A stretch of 64,000 nt of DNA from Candidatus Methanoperedens sp. GTDB taxonomy: Archaea > Halobacteriota > Methanosarcinia > Methanosarcinales > Methanoperedenaceae. Below the pieces are notes generated by a model. That model saw nothing but the letters and a program-made list of their open reading frames with translations. It had not been told where the DNA came from and searched no databases. The DNA is taken from positions 1 through 64,000 of the forward strand of contig JAPMTS010000010.1 in the NCBI GenBank assembly GCA_026552955.1. Direction: 5' to 3'. Of this stretch, positions 28,227 to 38,234 are shown piece by piece. Positions within the stretch are counted from its first letter, which is position 1, and the number at the start of each line of letters is the position of its first letter. A program made the position numbers and the translations under genes.

Positions 28227-29288
28227 ATGAGTAACGTACAATCATGTTATCAGTGCGGCAAATGCACATCCATATGCCCTATGCGCCGAGTATCGAAAAC
28301 TTCTCCTCGCAGTTCTATTTACAATGCGAATGTCTACGGGCTTGAAACGAAAGATATCTGGACATGCCTGACATGCGGGTTATGTCCCCAGGAATGCCCG
28401 CAACAGGTGGATTTCCTGAGCTTTATCAGGGAAGAACGGCAGGGAAAACAGCCCCTGGATATAGCACACCTTGGTGTTTTCACAGAACTTGCCGATCTGA
28501 GTTCAAAGCTCAATGGGAACATTGCGGACAAAACAACTGATTCAAAGATCGGTTTCTTTCCGGGATGCGTGGATTCCCTGGACTTGTTCCTGCACGATGT
28601 GAAAACAAATTTTGGAGAAATAACAACTTCATCTGTCAAGCTTCTTGATACATTAGGAATGAAACCGCAGGTATTAACTATGAAATGCTGCGGCCATGAT
28701 GTGCTCTGGCAGGGAAAAAAGGATATTTTTGATGATCTCAAGGCCCACAATAAAAAATACATCCAGGAAAGTGGAATAGATACTCTTGTTACAAGCTGTG
28801 CAGAATGTTATCGTACTTTTTCAAAGGATTATGACCTGGGTATAAAGGTTGTTCATATCTCGGAGTTACTTGATAAACTGGGATTGAAAATAAATGCTGA
28901 TGTGACTTTCCACGACCCATGCAGGCTTGGCAGGCATATGGGAATGTATGATGCGCCGCGAAAAGCGCTCACTGCAAACGGCGTTACAATAAGAGAGATG
29001 GAGCATTCAAAAGAAAACGCCCTGTGCTGCGGAGTCAGTAATTTCATGAACTGCAATGAGCAGACAAAAGCGCTTCGTATAGCCCGGATGGATGAAGCCC
29101 GGGCCACAGGCGCAAAGACCCTTATCACAACATGTTCAAAATGCCTGGCTCATTTCAATTGCCTTAAGACCGAAAAAGATGCCGTGAAGAGTTATGATTT
29201 TGATGTTGTTGACCTTAGCGTATTCCTTGCAAGGCAATTGGGTGAACCTGGCAAAAAAGAACAGGGATCTGCAAAACCGGAGGTGTGA
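28227..29288 (+). CDS. HdrD-like heterodisulfide reductase subunit
   Basis: 353 residues combining HdrC and HdrB functions. Two [4Fe-4S] motifs (CYQCGKCTSICPM and CLTCGLCPQECPQ) lie in the first 60 residues, followed by two CCG domains: PGCVDS/KCCGHD/CAECY and DPCRLGRH/LCCGVSNF/CSKCL. The CCG motifs bind the non-cubane clusters that reduce CoM-S-S-CoB or a related disulfide in Hdr enzymes. It lacks the extra N-terminal region of membrane-linked HdrD (about 410 aa), and no HdrE cytochrome is adjacent, so a soluble complex is inferred. First gene of the 12-kb Hdr cluster. Confidence 0.88.
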   Translation: MSNVQSCYQCGKCTSICPMRRVSKTSPRSSIYNANVYGLETKDIWTCLTCGLCPQECPQQVDFLSFIREERQGKQPLDIAHLGVFTELADLSSKLNGNIADKTTDSKIGFFPGCVDSLDLFLHDVKTNFGEITTSSVKLLDTLGMKPQVLTMKCCGHDVLWQGKKDIFDDLKAHNKKYIQESGIDTLVTSCAECYRTFSKDYDLGIKVVHISELLDKLGLKINADVTFHDPCRLGRHMGMYDAPRKALTANGVTIREMEHSKENALCCGVSNFMNCNEQTKALRIARMDEARATGAKTLITTCSKCLAHFNCLKTEKDAVKSYDFDVVDLSVFLARQLGEPGKKEQGSAKPEV

Positions 29289-29290
29289 AA

Positions 29291-29860
29291 ATGATAAAAT
29301 CAAGCGAGCTTGATCCGAATTTCAAATATGAGATAGCTAAAGAACCCGGCGGGGAAAATATAATGAAATGCTTTAACTGCACGGGTTGTACTGTCGGCTG
29401 TCCGGTCACGGAAATCGATAAATCATATAATCCCAGGAAGATACTTCGAAAAGCCCTCCTTGGAATGCGAAAAGAAGTTCTCAGCGATGATTCCATGTGG
29501 TATTGCGCATCATGTTATATCTGCTTTGAACGCTGCCCGCAGGATGTCAAAATAACTGAAGTGATCGGAGCAATACGAGCTATCGCCCAGCGCGAGGCAA
29601 AAGCAGGAAAGATCAAGATAGGGAATAATAAACCATTATTTGATAATCTTTTCATCGATTCGGTAAAAAGTAACGGCAAATGGTATGAAGCAGGGGTCAG
29701 CGGTACATTCATGCTCAAGACAAAAGGGATCGGGGGGGCTATCGGCTATGCTCCCATGGGACTTGAATTATTCAAGAAGGGAAAATTAAGCATCCTGCCG
29801 CATAAGATCAAAGGTACGAACGAGATAAAGCGTATTTTTGAGGAAGTGGAGAAAAAATGA
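29291..29860 (+). CDS. hdrC: Heterodisulfide reductase subunit C
   Basis: 189 residues from ATG 29291 (GGAGG seven bases upstream; an in-frame GTG at 29285 is less likely). Two cluster motifs: CFNCTGCTVGCPV and CASCYICFERCPQ. HdrC links the flavin-containing HdrA with the catalytic HdrB. Ends with a four-base overlap into hdrB. Confidence 0.9.
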   Translation: MIKSSELDPNFKYEIAKEPGGENIMKCFNCTGCTVGCPVTEIDKSYNPRKILRKALLGMRKEVLSDDSMWYCASCYICFERCPQDVKITEVIGAIRAIAQREAKAGKIKIGNNKPLFDNLFIDSVKSNGKWYEAGVSGTFMLKTKGIGGAIGYAPMGLELFKKGKLSILPHKIKGTNEIKRIFEEVEKK

Positions 29861-30774
29861 AGCTTGCTTATTATCCCGGATGTACCCTTCACGGCACAGC
29901 GCGCGAATATGACGCATCCACAAAAGCAGTGTGTAAGGCCTCAGGCATAGACCTCGTTGAGATCGAGGATTGGAACTGCTGCGGCGCTCTTGAAGCAATA
30001 TTTGATAAGGAACTTTCAATGGGACTTTCCGCCAGGAATAACTTCAAAGCACAGAAAACAGGGCTTGACCTTGTTATCCCGTGCAGCATCTGCTCGCATA
30101 ATCTTTCAAGAGCAGATACGGCGATGAAAAAAGATGAAGCATTCAGAACAAAGATAGAAAGAGCCCTTGGCGAAAAATATAATGGCGTTAAGATAAAGCA
30201 TCTGCTGGATGTCATGGTAAATGATATCGGGACTGAGGCAATATCCGGGAAATTCACACGTTCGTTAAAAGGAATAAAAGCGGTCGCTTATTATGGCTGC
30301 CTGCTTGTGCGGCCTTCTGAGGTTTCAAAATTTGATAATCCTGAAAATCCCATGTCTCTTGATAACCTGATACGGTCAACAGGTGCCGATTGCCTTCCTT
30401 TCACACAGAAAACAAAATGCTGCGGAGGAAATCTTCTTATGAGCAAACAGGATTACGCATTTATTCTTACAAAGAAGTTGTTCGATGAAGCAAAAGCGAT
30501 TGGCGCAAATTGTATTGTCGTGGCCTGTCCTATGTGCCACATGCTGCTTGATGGCCAGCAGACAATGATTGAAAAGGCGCATAATACTGTTATCGATATG
30601 CCTGTCCTTTATTTTACACAACTAATCGGGCTTGCCATGGGTTTGGGTGAAAAAGAGCTTGAGCTTGATAAGAATATGGTTCCGGCCTCAAAGCTTATCG
30701 GATCTATCGGGAAAGAAGCAAAAGTGGAAGTAAAAGCCGCAGGTAAAGCGCAAGGAGCGGAGGCTGCAGAATGA
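29857..30774 (+). CDS. hdrB: Heterodisulfide reductase subunit B
   Basis: 305 residues with two CCG modules: YYPGCTLHG / NCCGALE / CSICSHN, and YYGCLLVRP / KCCGGNLL / CPMCHML. These hold two non-cubane [4Fe-4S] clusters at the disulfide-reducing site. The Ala/Lys-rich C-terminal tail (last 25 residues, KAAGKAQGAEAAE) is unusual and recalls the composition of the protein at the end of this cluster. Overlaps hdrC and hdrA by four bases each. Confidence 0.9.
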   Translation: MKLAYYPGCTLHGTAREYDASTKAVCKASGIDLVEIEDWNCCGALEAIFDKELSMGLSARNNFKAQKTGLDLVIPCSICSHNLSRADTAMKKDEAFRTKIERALGEKYNGVKIKHLLDVMVNDIGTEAISGKFTRSLKGIKAVAYYGCLLVRPSEVSKFDNPENPMSLDNLIRSTGADCLPFTQKTKCCGGNLLMSKQDYAFILTKKLFDEAKAIGANCIVVACPMCHMLLDGQQTMIEKAHNTVIDMPVLYFTQLIGLAMGLGEKELELDKNMVPASKLIGSIGKEAKVEVKAAGKAQGAEAAE

Positions 30775-33700
30775 AAGGCTCAGTAGCGGTAGTTGGCGGA
30801 GGAATTGCAGGAATACAAGCTGCTCTTGACCTGGCTGACAGCGGTTTTAAGACGTATCTCATAGAATCAAGACCGAGCATAGGCGGAGTAATGTCCCAGC
30901 TTGACAAGACTTTCCCCACAAATGACTGCGCAATGTGCATCTTATCGCCAAAACTTGTGGAAACAGCACGGCATCCGAATATTGAATTGCTTGGATACAG
31001 CGATGTAAAATCCATCACTGGCAAAGCGGGCGACTTCACAGTAAAAGTTACAAAGAAAGCGCGCTATGTTGATGAAACAAAATGCACAGGATGCGGCACA
31101 TGCACTGAAAAATGCCCATCAAAGGTCCCGGATGAATATAATGCTGGTATGGCCAAGCGCAAATCCATATACATTCCTTTTGCCCAGGCAATACCGCGCG
31201 TGGCGACAATAGATTCCGCTCACTGTTTATATCTTACAAAAGGCAAATGCGGCGTATGCAAGAAAGTATGCGGGCCAAAAGCAGTGGACTATGAACAAAA
31301 AGATAAGGACATTGAGTTAAATGTGGGTTCAGTTGTTCTGGCCACAGGTTTTAAGCCATTTGATCCTACAAGTCTTAAACACTACCGTTTTGACCATCCT
31401 GATGTCATAACTTCGCTCCAGTTCGAACGCCTCATGAGCGCAAGCGGCCCCACACAGGGACACGTAACAAAACAATCAGACGGCAAAGTCCCAAAAAATA
31501 TCGCCTTCATACAGTGCGTAGGTTCGCGAAATCCCAGAATAGACAGGAACCACTGCTCTTCTGTTTGCTGCATGTATGCCACAAAGGAATCCATAATCGC
31601 AAAAGAGCATGATCCTGAACTCAATATTACGATTTTCCATATCGATATAAGGGCTTATGGCAAGAATTTCGAGGAATTTTACAACCGGGCGCAAAGAGAA
31701 TACGGCATCAAATACATTAACTCCCGGCCCCCTGAAGTGGTCGTTGACGCAAATAATGCCCTTTCTTTGAAATATGAGGATTTTAATACAGGCGACCTTA
31801 AGTCACAGAATTTTGATATGGTTGTACTTTCCATCGGGCTTGATCCAGCGGATTCAACCCGGAGCATTGCCCAGTCCTCAGGGATCGCGCTTGATGATTT
31901 CGGAAATATTGCCACAAGTATCGAGAACCCTGTGGAGTCAAGTGTTGCAGGTATATATGTATGCGGCGTGGCACAGGGACCAAAGGATATACCCGACACC
32001 GTGGCACAGGCAAGCGCTGCCGCATCAAAGGCCGCAGCGTTACTGTCAGGCGAGCGCGGAACCCTCATAAAAGAGAGAGAATTCCCAGAAGAAAAGAAAC
32101 TATCGATAGAGCCCCGCATCGGCGTATTTGTGTGCCACTGCGGAATAAATATCGGAAGCGTGGTCAATGTCCCGGATGTGGTTGAATATGCAAAGACCCT
32201 GCCCGGGGTAACACATGCCCAGGAGATGCTTTATGCCTGTTCTTCGGATTCCCAGGTGACGATAAAAGATGCCATAACTAAGAATGATCTCAATCGCGTT
32301 GTTGTAGCATCCTGCACCCCCCGAACCCATGAACCATTATTCCAGAATACCTGCAAAGAAGCAGGATTAAATCCTTATTTGTTCGAACTTGCCAATATCA
32401 GGGAACACTGCTCCTGGGTGCATATGAAGGATAAGGAGAAGGCTACACAGAAAGCAAAAGGCATCGTTTCCATGGCGGTCGCAAAATCCGCTCTTTTCCA
32501 GCCGCTTTATAAACAGAAAGTATCGCTCATAAACAGGGCGATAGTCCTTGGTGGAGGTGTAGCTGGCATGACCTCTGCGCTTGATATTGCCAATAACGGT
32601 TATTCCGTGACAATCATCGAAAGAGAAAAAGAACTTGGCGGAATGCTTCGTGAAATGACCGAACTATATGATGGAAAGAAGCCTGCTGATGTGTTAAAAG
32701 AAATCATGGGAAAAGTAGCGGAAAACAAAAATATTAAAGTAATAAATGAGGCAAAACTCCTCAAGGTGGAAGGTTATCTTGGAAACTTCAAAGGAGTTGT
32801 GCTTGCAAATGGCAAGGAGATGCCAATCGATTTTGGTGCAGCTGTGGTTGCTACGGGCGCCAGGAACCTCGAACCTTCCGGATTATTCAATTATGGAAAA
32901 GATCCCGGGGTAGTAACACAGGCGCAGTTTGAAAAAATGCTGGGGAAATCCTTAAGCGCGAATGTCATCACGATGATCCAGTGTGTGGGGGCACGCAATT
33001 CGGAACGGGAATATTGTGGAAGAACATGCTGTGTGGATGCCGTCAAGAATGCGATACGCATAAAGAAAGCAAATAGCAGTGCAAGCGTCTATGTCCTTTA
33101 TCGCGACATGAGGGCCTACGGCGTGATGGAAAAGCTGTATGGAAATGCAAGAGACCTTGGAGTGATATTTATTAAATATGAAGCCGAGAATCCGCCAAAA
33201 GTGGAAGGTAAATCGGTACTGGTTCATGATTCAATGCTCAATGAGGATATTGAGATAGCATCAGACCTTGTTGTATTGAGCACTCCTCTTATAGCAGGTG
33301 AGAATGAAGAAATTAACCAGCTCTTTAAGATACCTCTGGATAAGAACAAATTCTTCCTTGAGGCACATCCCAAATTACGGCCTGTGGATTTTGCCACGGA
33401 CGGCGTGTTCCTGTGCGGAAGCGCCCAGGCGCCGAAACTTATCGATGAAGCGATATCCCAGGCAAGCGCTGCGGCATCGCGTGCTTGCACGATTTTATCC
33501 CGGAAATTCATTGAAACAGAGGGTGCAGTATCCGTTGTAAACGAAGCAAAATGCATAGGCTGCGGCACATGTGTTACCGTGTGCCCATATAATGCCCCTT
33601 CACTGTATGATGTGACCGTAAAGGTGGAAGAGGTCACCTATACCACCAAGAAATCAAAAATCAATGCAGCATCATGCAAAGGATGCGGTTCATGCGCCGC

Positions 33701-33830
33701 TGCATGCCCGGCAGGCGCTATTACAGCGCAACATTTCTCATCAAAAGAGATAGGTGAAGCCATGGATGCTTTTCAAAAAGGTGTAAAGGGCATTTCGATC
33801 GATAAGGGCGTTGTAGAGGTGATGGTATGA
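30771..33830 (+). CDS. Double-module HdrA fusion (1019 aa)
   Basis: Two HdrA-like units in one chain. Unit 1 (about 1-430) begins directly at the FAD Rossmann motif VVGGGIAGIQAALDLADSG with the PTNDCAMCIL cluster site and an inserted CTGCGTCTEKCP, but has no N-terminal HdrA domain before it. Unit 2 (about 445-1019) has that N-terminal domain (VFVCHCGINIGS near 450), a second Rossmann motif VLGGGVAGM near 590, and two C-terminal ferredoxin motifs CIGCGTCVTVCP and CKGCGSCAAACP (about 925-980). Usual HdrA is about 660 residues. By family knowledge it carries FAD for electron bifurcation; two FADs are predicted here. The design recalls QmoA/QmoB and fused HdrA proteins of methane-oxidising archaea. 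Confidence 0.88.
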   Translation: MKGSVAVVGGGIAGIQAALDLADSGFKTYLIESRPSIGGVMSQLDKTFPTNDCAMCILSPKLVETARHPNIELLGYSDVKSITGKAGDFTVKVTKKARYVDETKCTGCGTCTEKCPSKVPDEYNAGMAKRKSIYIPFAQAIPRVATIDSAHCLYLTKGKCGVCKKVCGPKAVDYEQKDKDIELNVGSVVLATGFKPFDPTSLKHYRFDHPDVITSLQFERLMSASGPTQGHVTKQSDGKVPKNIAFIQCVGSRNPRIDRNHCSSVCCMYATKESIIAKEHDPELNITIFHIDIRAYGKNFEEFYNRAQREYGIKYINSRPPEVVVDANNALSLKYEDFNTGDLKSQNFDMVVLSIGLDPADSTRSIAQSSGIALDDFGNIATSIENPVESSVAGIYVCGVAQGPKDIPDTVAQASAAASKAAALLSGERGTLIKEREFPEEKKLSIEPRIGVFVCHCGINIGSVVNVPDVVEYAKTLPGVTHAQEMLYACSSDSQVTIKDAITKNDLNRVVVASCTPRTHEPLFQNTCKEAGLNPYLFELANIREHCSWVHMKDKEKATQKAKGIVSMAVAKSALFQPLYKQKVSLINRAIVLGGGVAGMTSALDIANNGYSVTIIEREKELGGMLREMTELYDGKKPADVLKEIMGKVAENKNIKVINEAKLLKVEGYLGNFKGVVLANGKEMPIDFGAAVVATGARNLEPSGLFNYGKDPGVVTQAQFEKMLGKSLSANVITMIQCVGARNSEREYCGRTCCVDAVKNAIRIKKANSSASVYVLYRDMRAYGVMEKLYGNARDLGVIFIKYEAENPPKVEGKSVLVHDSMLNEDIEIASDLVVLSTPLIAGENEEINQLFKIPLDKNKFFLEAHPKLRPVDFATDGVFLCGSAQAPKLIDEAISQASAAASRACTILSRKFIETEGAVSVVNEAKCIGCGTCVTVCPYNAPSLYDVTVKVEEVTYTTKKSKINAASCKGCGSCAAACPAGAITAQHFSSKEIGEAMDAFQKGVKGISIDKGVVEVMV

Positions 33831-34264
33831 ATACGGAAGTGCAAACACCGGATGCCTGGGAACCCAATATCCTCGCATTTTGCTGCAACTGGTGTTCATA
33901 CGCAGGCGCAGACCTTGCAGGTGTGAGCAGGTTCCAGTATCCTCCAACGGTAAAAATCCTGCGTGTCATGTGTTCAAGCAGGGTGGAACCGGCTTTTATC
34001 CTGAAAGCGCTGAAAGACGGAGCTGACGGTGTGCTGGTGGCCGGATGCCATATCGGGGATTGCCACTATATTGACGGAAATAAGAATGCTGAAGTAAGGA
34101 TAAATAATACCAAAAAAGCGCTTGGAAAACTTGGGTTTGATAAGAGGCTGCGGCTTGAGTGGATATCTGCCAGCGAAGGATTGCGATTCTCAGAAGTTAT
34201 TCGAGATTTTACAGAAGAGATAATGAAATTGGGTCAAAACCCGGTCAAGGAAGTGAAGAAATGA
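33827..34264 (+). CDS. mvhD: MvhD-like [2Fe-2S] subunit
   Basis: 145 residues with [20 protein letters not shown] and GCHIGDCHY, the conserved cysteines of MvhD/VhuD. This subunit passes electrons from hydrogenase, formate dehydrogenase or an F420 module to HdrA. No MvhA/MvhG hydrogenase genes are present, so the electron donor here is more likely the F420/Fdh-like partner downstream. Four-base overlaps on both sides. One of two mvhD copies in the cluster. Confidence 0.92.
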   Translation: MNTEVQTPDAWEPNILAFCCNWCSYAGADLAGVSRFQYPPTVKILRVMCSSRVEPAFILKALKDGADGVLVAGCHIGDCHYIDGNKNAEVRINNTKKALGKLGFDKRLRLEWISASEGLRFSEVIRDFTEEIMKLGQNPVKEVKK

Positions 34265-36270
34265 GCGATATTAAAGGTACTGAAAATAAAAGTGCCATTC
34301 CAAAAGATGATGAAGAAAAACGGGTAGGTGTGTTCGTATGCGAATGTGGAGTGAATATAGGCGGAGTGGTGAACACGAAAGCTGTGGCCGATTATATCGG
34401 AACGCTTCCCGGTGTTAAGGTCACATCCGTTAATAAATTCACATGCTCGGACTCGGGCCAGGCAGATATCCAGGCAAAAATTAAAGAGCATAACCTTAAC
34501 CGTGTTGTTGTGGCAGCGTGTTCCCCGAAGACGCATGAACCCACATTTCGCGCATGCATTGAAGAGATGGGATTAAACCAGTACTTCCTTGAATTCGTAA
34601 ATATCAGGGATCACTGCTCATGGATACACATGTGGGAGAAGGAAAAAGCCACAGAGAAGGCAAAAGACCTTGTCCGGATGGGTGTTGAACGGTCAAAGTT
34701 ACTTGAGCCACTCCAGGCAAGTGAAGTACCTGTAACTGATAAGGCTCTTGTTATCGGTGCTGGAGTTGCCGGAATGCAGTCTGCTCTTGATCTTGCCGAT
34801 ATGGGATTCCATGTTTATCTCGTTGAAAAGGAGCCTTCAATAGGCGGAAGGATGGCGCGGTTCGATAAGGTGTTCCCTACGAATGATTGTTCTATTTGTA
34901 TCCTGGGCCCGAAAATGGTAGAAGTAGCCCGAAATAAGAATATCCATATAATGAGCTATTCGGAAGTAAAAGCGGTAGATGGGTATGTGGGCAACTTTAA
35001 CGTGAAGATAGAGCATAAACCAAGGTATCTTGATGTCGCAAAATGCACGGGTTGCGCCAAGTGCAGCGAGGTCTGCCCGGTTGAAGTGCCTTATGATTTC
35101 AATGAAGGGCTGGGAACGCGAAAAGCAATATATGTCCCATTCCCGCAGGCTGTACCTCTTCGCGCCCTGATCGATATGGATAACTGCATTTCATGCAAAG
35201 CATGTGCAAAAGCATGTGAGAGCAAAGCCATAAACTATGATATGGAGCCTTCTTATACAGATGTCAATGTGGGAGTTATCATAGGAGCGGTGGGCTTTAA
35301 GACCTATGACCCTGAGCCGCGGCATGATTTCGGATACGGCTTATATGATAATATTATTACTGCTATGGAATTTGAGCGGCTTCTCAATGCTGCAGGGCCA
35401 ACCGGTGGTCACGTGGTTCGGCCATCAGACTGCAAAGAACCCATACGCGTGGGATTTGTCAATTGTGTAGGCTCGCGTGATAAGAATACAAATATCTACT
35501 GTTCAGGTGTGTGCTGCATGTACACCATAAAGAACGCACAGCTTCTCAAAGAGAAGCGTCCTGAAACTGACCATACGATAATGTATATTGATATCAGGAC
35601 CCCATTTCGCGGATATGAAGAATCATACAACAGGTCGCGCAACCTTGGCGTTAAGTTCCTGCGCGGGAGACCTGTGGAAGTGACAGAAGACCCTGTTACA
35701 AAGAACATAAAAGTCAGGGTTGAGGATACGCTTACGCAGGAAATGCGAAACCTTGAGTTCGATCTTATGGTCCTGGCCACAGGCATCGTTCCCAATGAAG
35801 GCATCGGCCAGATACAGCAATTATTGAAATTATCCAAGGCAGCGGACGGGCTGCTCATGGAAGCTCATCCAAAGCTCAAGCCAGTTGATACAACTATAGA
35901 TGGCGTGTTCCTTGCAGGCTGCGCATCAGGACCAAAAGATATTCCTTATGCTGTTTCCCAGGGCAGTGCATGTGCAGGACGCGCAACTATCATGCTCAAG
36001 AACAAGAAAGCAATAACAGAAGGCATCACAGCAGTTGTGAACCCTGATGTTTGTGTGGGATGCGAAGTATGCATATCCATGTGCCCGTTCCAGGCGATCA
36101 GGATGGACGAACAGGCAGTAAAAGCAAACGTTGTGAAGGCGCTCTGTAAAGGCTGCGGAACATGCGTTGCGGCATGCCCCACAGGCGCTCTTGAGCAGAG
36201 CCACTTTAAGAATAACCAGATACTTGCCCAGGTCAAGAATGTGTTCAAGTTCCAGGAGGTAGCGGCATGA
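34261..36270 (+). CDS. hdrA: Heterodisulfide reductase subunit A
   Basis: 669 residues from ATG 34261, which overlaps the mvhD stop; longer in-frame starts lie inside mvhD. Complete HdrA layout: N-terminal cluster domain [14 protein letters not shown] (about 25), FAD Rossmann motif [17 protein letters not shown] (about 162), [14 protein letters not shown], inserted ferredoxin motifs [12 protein letters not shown] and [12 protein letters not shown] (about 262 and 309), and C-terminal [12 protein letters not shown] and [12 protein letters not shown] (about 599 and 630). HdrA is the flavin-based electron bifurcation site. It is the standard-length counterpart of the fused HdrA upstream. Confidence 0.93.
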   Translation: MSDIKGTENKSAIPKDDEEKRVGVFVCECGVNIGGVVNTKAVADYIGTLPGVKVTSVNKFTCSDSGQADIQAKIKEHNLNRVVVAACSPKTHEPTFRACIEEMGLNQYFLEFVNIRDHCSWIHMWEKEKATEKAKDLVRMGVERSKLLEPLQASEVPVTDKALVIGAGVAGMQSALDLADMGFHVYLVEKEPSIGGRMARFDKVFPTNDCSICILGPKMVEVARNKNIHIMSYSEVKAVDGYVGNFNVKIEHKPRYLDVAKCTGCAKCSEVCPVEVPYDFNEGLGTRKAIYVPFPQAVPLRALIDMDNCISCKACAKACESKAINYDMEPSYTDVNVGVIIGAVGFKTYDPEPRHDFGYGLYDNIITAMEFERLLNAAGPTGGHVVRPSDCKEPIRVGFVNCVGSRDKNTNIYCSGVCCMYTIKNAQLLKEKRPETDHTIMYIDIRTPFRGYEESYNRSRNLGVKFLRGRPVEVTEDPVTKNIKVRVEDTLTQEMRNLEFDLMVLATGIVPNEGIGQIQQLLKLSKAADGLLMEAHPKLKPVDTTIDGVFLAGCASGPKDIPYAVSQGSACAGRATIMLKNKKAITEGITAVVNPDVCVGCEVCISMCPFQAIRMDEQAVKANVVKALCKGCGTCVAACPTGALEQSHFKNNQILAQVKNVFKFQEVAA

Positions 36271-36722
36271 GTGGTGTGGCAGGGCAAACAGCTGCGAAGA
36301 CTGACGGCTGGGAACCCAAGATAGTAGCGTTTTGCTGCAACTGGTGTTCATACGGAGGCGCCGACAGCGCCGGTATGGGAAGATTCCAGCAGCCTGCTTC
36401 CGCCAGGATCATCCGTGTGATGTGTTCGGGAAGAATAGATCCACTGCATGTGTTCAATGCATTCCTGGAAGGCGCTGACGCTGTGCTTGTAACAGGATGC
36501 CATATTGGCGATTGCCATTATGTTAATGGGAACGATAAGACAAAGATCAAATATAAATATCTTGAAAATGTAGCCCATGAGCTCGGTATTGAAAAAGAGA
36601 GACTACAGCTTAACTGGATATCGGCAAGTGAAGGTGAGAAATTCGCAAATTTCATCCGCGATGTTACCGCCCAGATAAAGAAGCTGGGTCCGAGTCCCCT
36701 GAAACCTGAGGGGGTGGCGTAA
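36267..36722 (+). CDS. mvhD: MvhD-like [2Fe-2S] subunit, second copy
   Basis: 151 residues, clearly paralogous to the 145-aa MvhD upstream: [20 protein letters not shown] and [12 protein letters not shown]. Each HdrA gene in the cluster is thus followed by its own mvhD, indicating duplication of an hdrA-mvhD pair. Four-base overlap with hdrA and a one-base overlap (TAATG) with the FrhB-like gene. Confidence 0.92.
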   Translation: MSGVAGQTAAKTDGWEPKIVAFCCNWCSYGGADSAGMGRFQQPASARIIRVMCSGRIDPLHVFNAFLEGADAVLVTGCHIGDCHYVNGNDKTKIKYKYLENVAHELGIEKERLQLNWISASEGEKFANFIRDVTAQIKKLGPSPLKPEGVA

Positions 36723-37873
36723 TGGAAAAAGGCGAGATGTATGTTGGCTGGTCAACAAAAGATGATGTCAGAAAACGCGGAGGTTCAGGAGGCCTTGTGA
36801 CCTCCATGCTCGCGGCAGCGCTTGAAAAGAAGCTTGTTGATGCCGTTGTTGTCCTGAAAAAGATAAACGAATTCGAAGCTGTTCCTATCATAACTTCCGA
36901 TATTAATGAGGTTCTGAATTCAGCAGGTTCACTGCACTCGGTACCGAGCCATTTTGCAAAGTTGATAGCAAATAAGAATCTCAAAGTGGCACTCCCCGCA
37001 AAAGGATGCGACGTGCGGGGGATTATCGAGCAGGGTAAACGCAATGCTATCAACCTTGAGAATACATTCATAGTTGGACTTAATTGCGGGGGATCGATGC
37101 ATCCGGTCGTTACGCGTGAGATGCTCGAAGTGATGTATAAGATAAAACCCGAAGATGTCCATGGTGAAGAGATCGAGAAAGGTAAGCTCATTTTTGAAAC
37201 AAAAGATGGGAAAAAGAACGCCATCACCATCGATGAGCTTGAAGAAAAAGGATACGGTCGGCGTGAAAGCTGCCGGTACTGCACCATAAAGATACCAACT
37301 AATTCCGATATTGCCTGCGGTAACTGGGGGGTTACGGGAGACCTTGTGGGTAAAGCCACATTTGTGGAGATAAACTCCGAAAAAGGTGCAAGGCTTCTTC
37401 AGAATGCCGTTGACGCTGGTTATATCCAGATACAAAAACCCGATGAGAAAGGAGTTGCAATGCGCGCTAAGATCAAAGGCGTGATGGAAGGTCTTGGCCA
37501 GAAATGGAAAGAAAAGATATTCGTACCTATGGATAACAGGCTTGAATATTTCAGGAAGGAACTTGAGCATTGTATCGACTGCGGCGCATGCAAGACTGTT
37601 TGTCCCACATGTTCATGCGGAGATGTTTCAAAGTGTACGGAATACCATTCCCGCGGTGATGCTTATAAGATGTCCATGTATCACCTCGTGCGTTTCCTGC
37701 ACCTGGGAGATGCATGTATCGGGTGTGGGCAGTGCAGCGATGTATGCCCTGTGGATATTCCGCTTACAAGATTATACAGGAGGTTTGCAAATCCCATTCA
37801 ACAGGAATTGAAGTATGAGCCTGGTATGGATATGCAAAAACCCCCCTATTTTGAGGTGAAGTTAAATGAGTGA
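36722..37873 (+). CDS. FrhB/FdhB-type F420-oxidoreductase subunit
   Basis: 383 residues. An N-terminal FrhB/FdhB domain (about 1-260) has RKRGGSGGLVTSML, AKGCDVRGI and the CRYCTIKIPTNSDIACGNWG cluster region; by family it binds FAD and F420 and transfers hydride to or from F420. The C-terminal part has CIDCGACKTVCPTCSCG (about 283-300) and CIGCGQCSDVCP (about 333), as in FdhB. Its place between MvhD and an FdhA-like gene suggests that it replaces hydrogenase as the electron entry or exit point of the Hdr complex. Confidence 0.92.
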   Translation: MEKGEMYVGWSTKDDVRKRGGSGGLVTSMLAAALEKKLVDAVVVLKKINEFEAVPIITSDINEVLNSAGSLHSVPSHFAKLIANKNLKVALPAKGCDVRGIIEQGKRNAINLENTFIVGLNCGGSMHPVVTREMLEVMYKIKPEDVHGEEIEKGKLIFETKDGKKNAITIDELEEKGYGRRESCRYCTIKIPTNSDIACGNWGVTGDLVGKATFVEINSEKGARLLQNAVDAGYIQIQKPDEKGVAMRAKIKGVMEGLGQKWKEKIFVPMDNRLEYFRKELEHCIDCGACKTVCPTCSCGDVSKCTEYHSRGDAYKMSMYHLVRFLHLGDACIGCGQCSDVCPVDIPLTRLYRRFANPIQQELKYEPGMDMQKPPYFEVKLNE

Positions 37874-38234
37874 GGATTCAGGTTTTTACAGGAAGCAGAA
37901 AATGGATGACGAGAGCGCCACCGATATCTGCGGTTCATTGGGAAAAGGGACGTTAGCAAAAGAGAACAGAGAAACGCTGGGAAATTCTTCGGGATTAACT
38001 CCCCTGAATTTCTGTGTTGATGAAAGCAGCAGGATCCTGAACAGAGGTCATATAAGGGATGGATTATCAACACATCGTCCATTTGCTGAAAGTGACCACA
38101 GGAATCTGAATAGTGATCCTTTGAATAAAGAATTATCACAGAGCACAGAAATACAAAGATGTTTATCAGGACTCTGTTCACCTCTTGGTCTTAGTGTGGA
38201 GATCCAAAAAAGGAGGAACCTGAATGAGCGATAA
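37866..38234 (+). other. Doubtful 122-codon frame, repeat-like insert
   Basis: An open frame starts inside the end of the FrhB-like gene and ends 11 bases inside the FdhA-like gene, filling a 350-base gap in an otherwise gapless operon. The predicted polypeptide has no recognisable motif, and its composition is unlike its neighbours. The complementary strand is also open for long stretches. The DNA has phrases such as AGAGAACAGAGAAACGC and CACAGAGCACAGAAATACAAAG that resemble dispersed non-coding repeats. I judge it more likely an inserted repeat than a gene, but a real protein cannot be excluded because no stop interrupts it. Confidence 0.3.
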
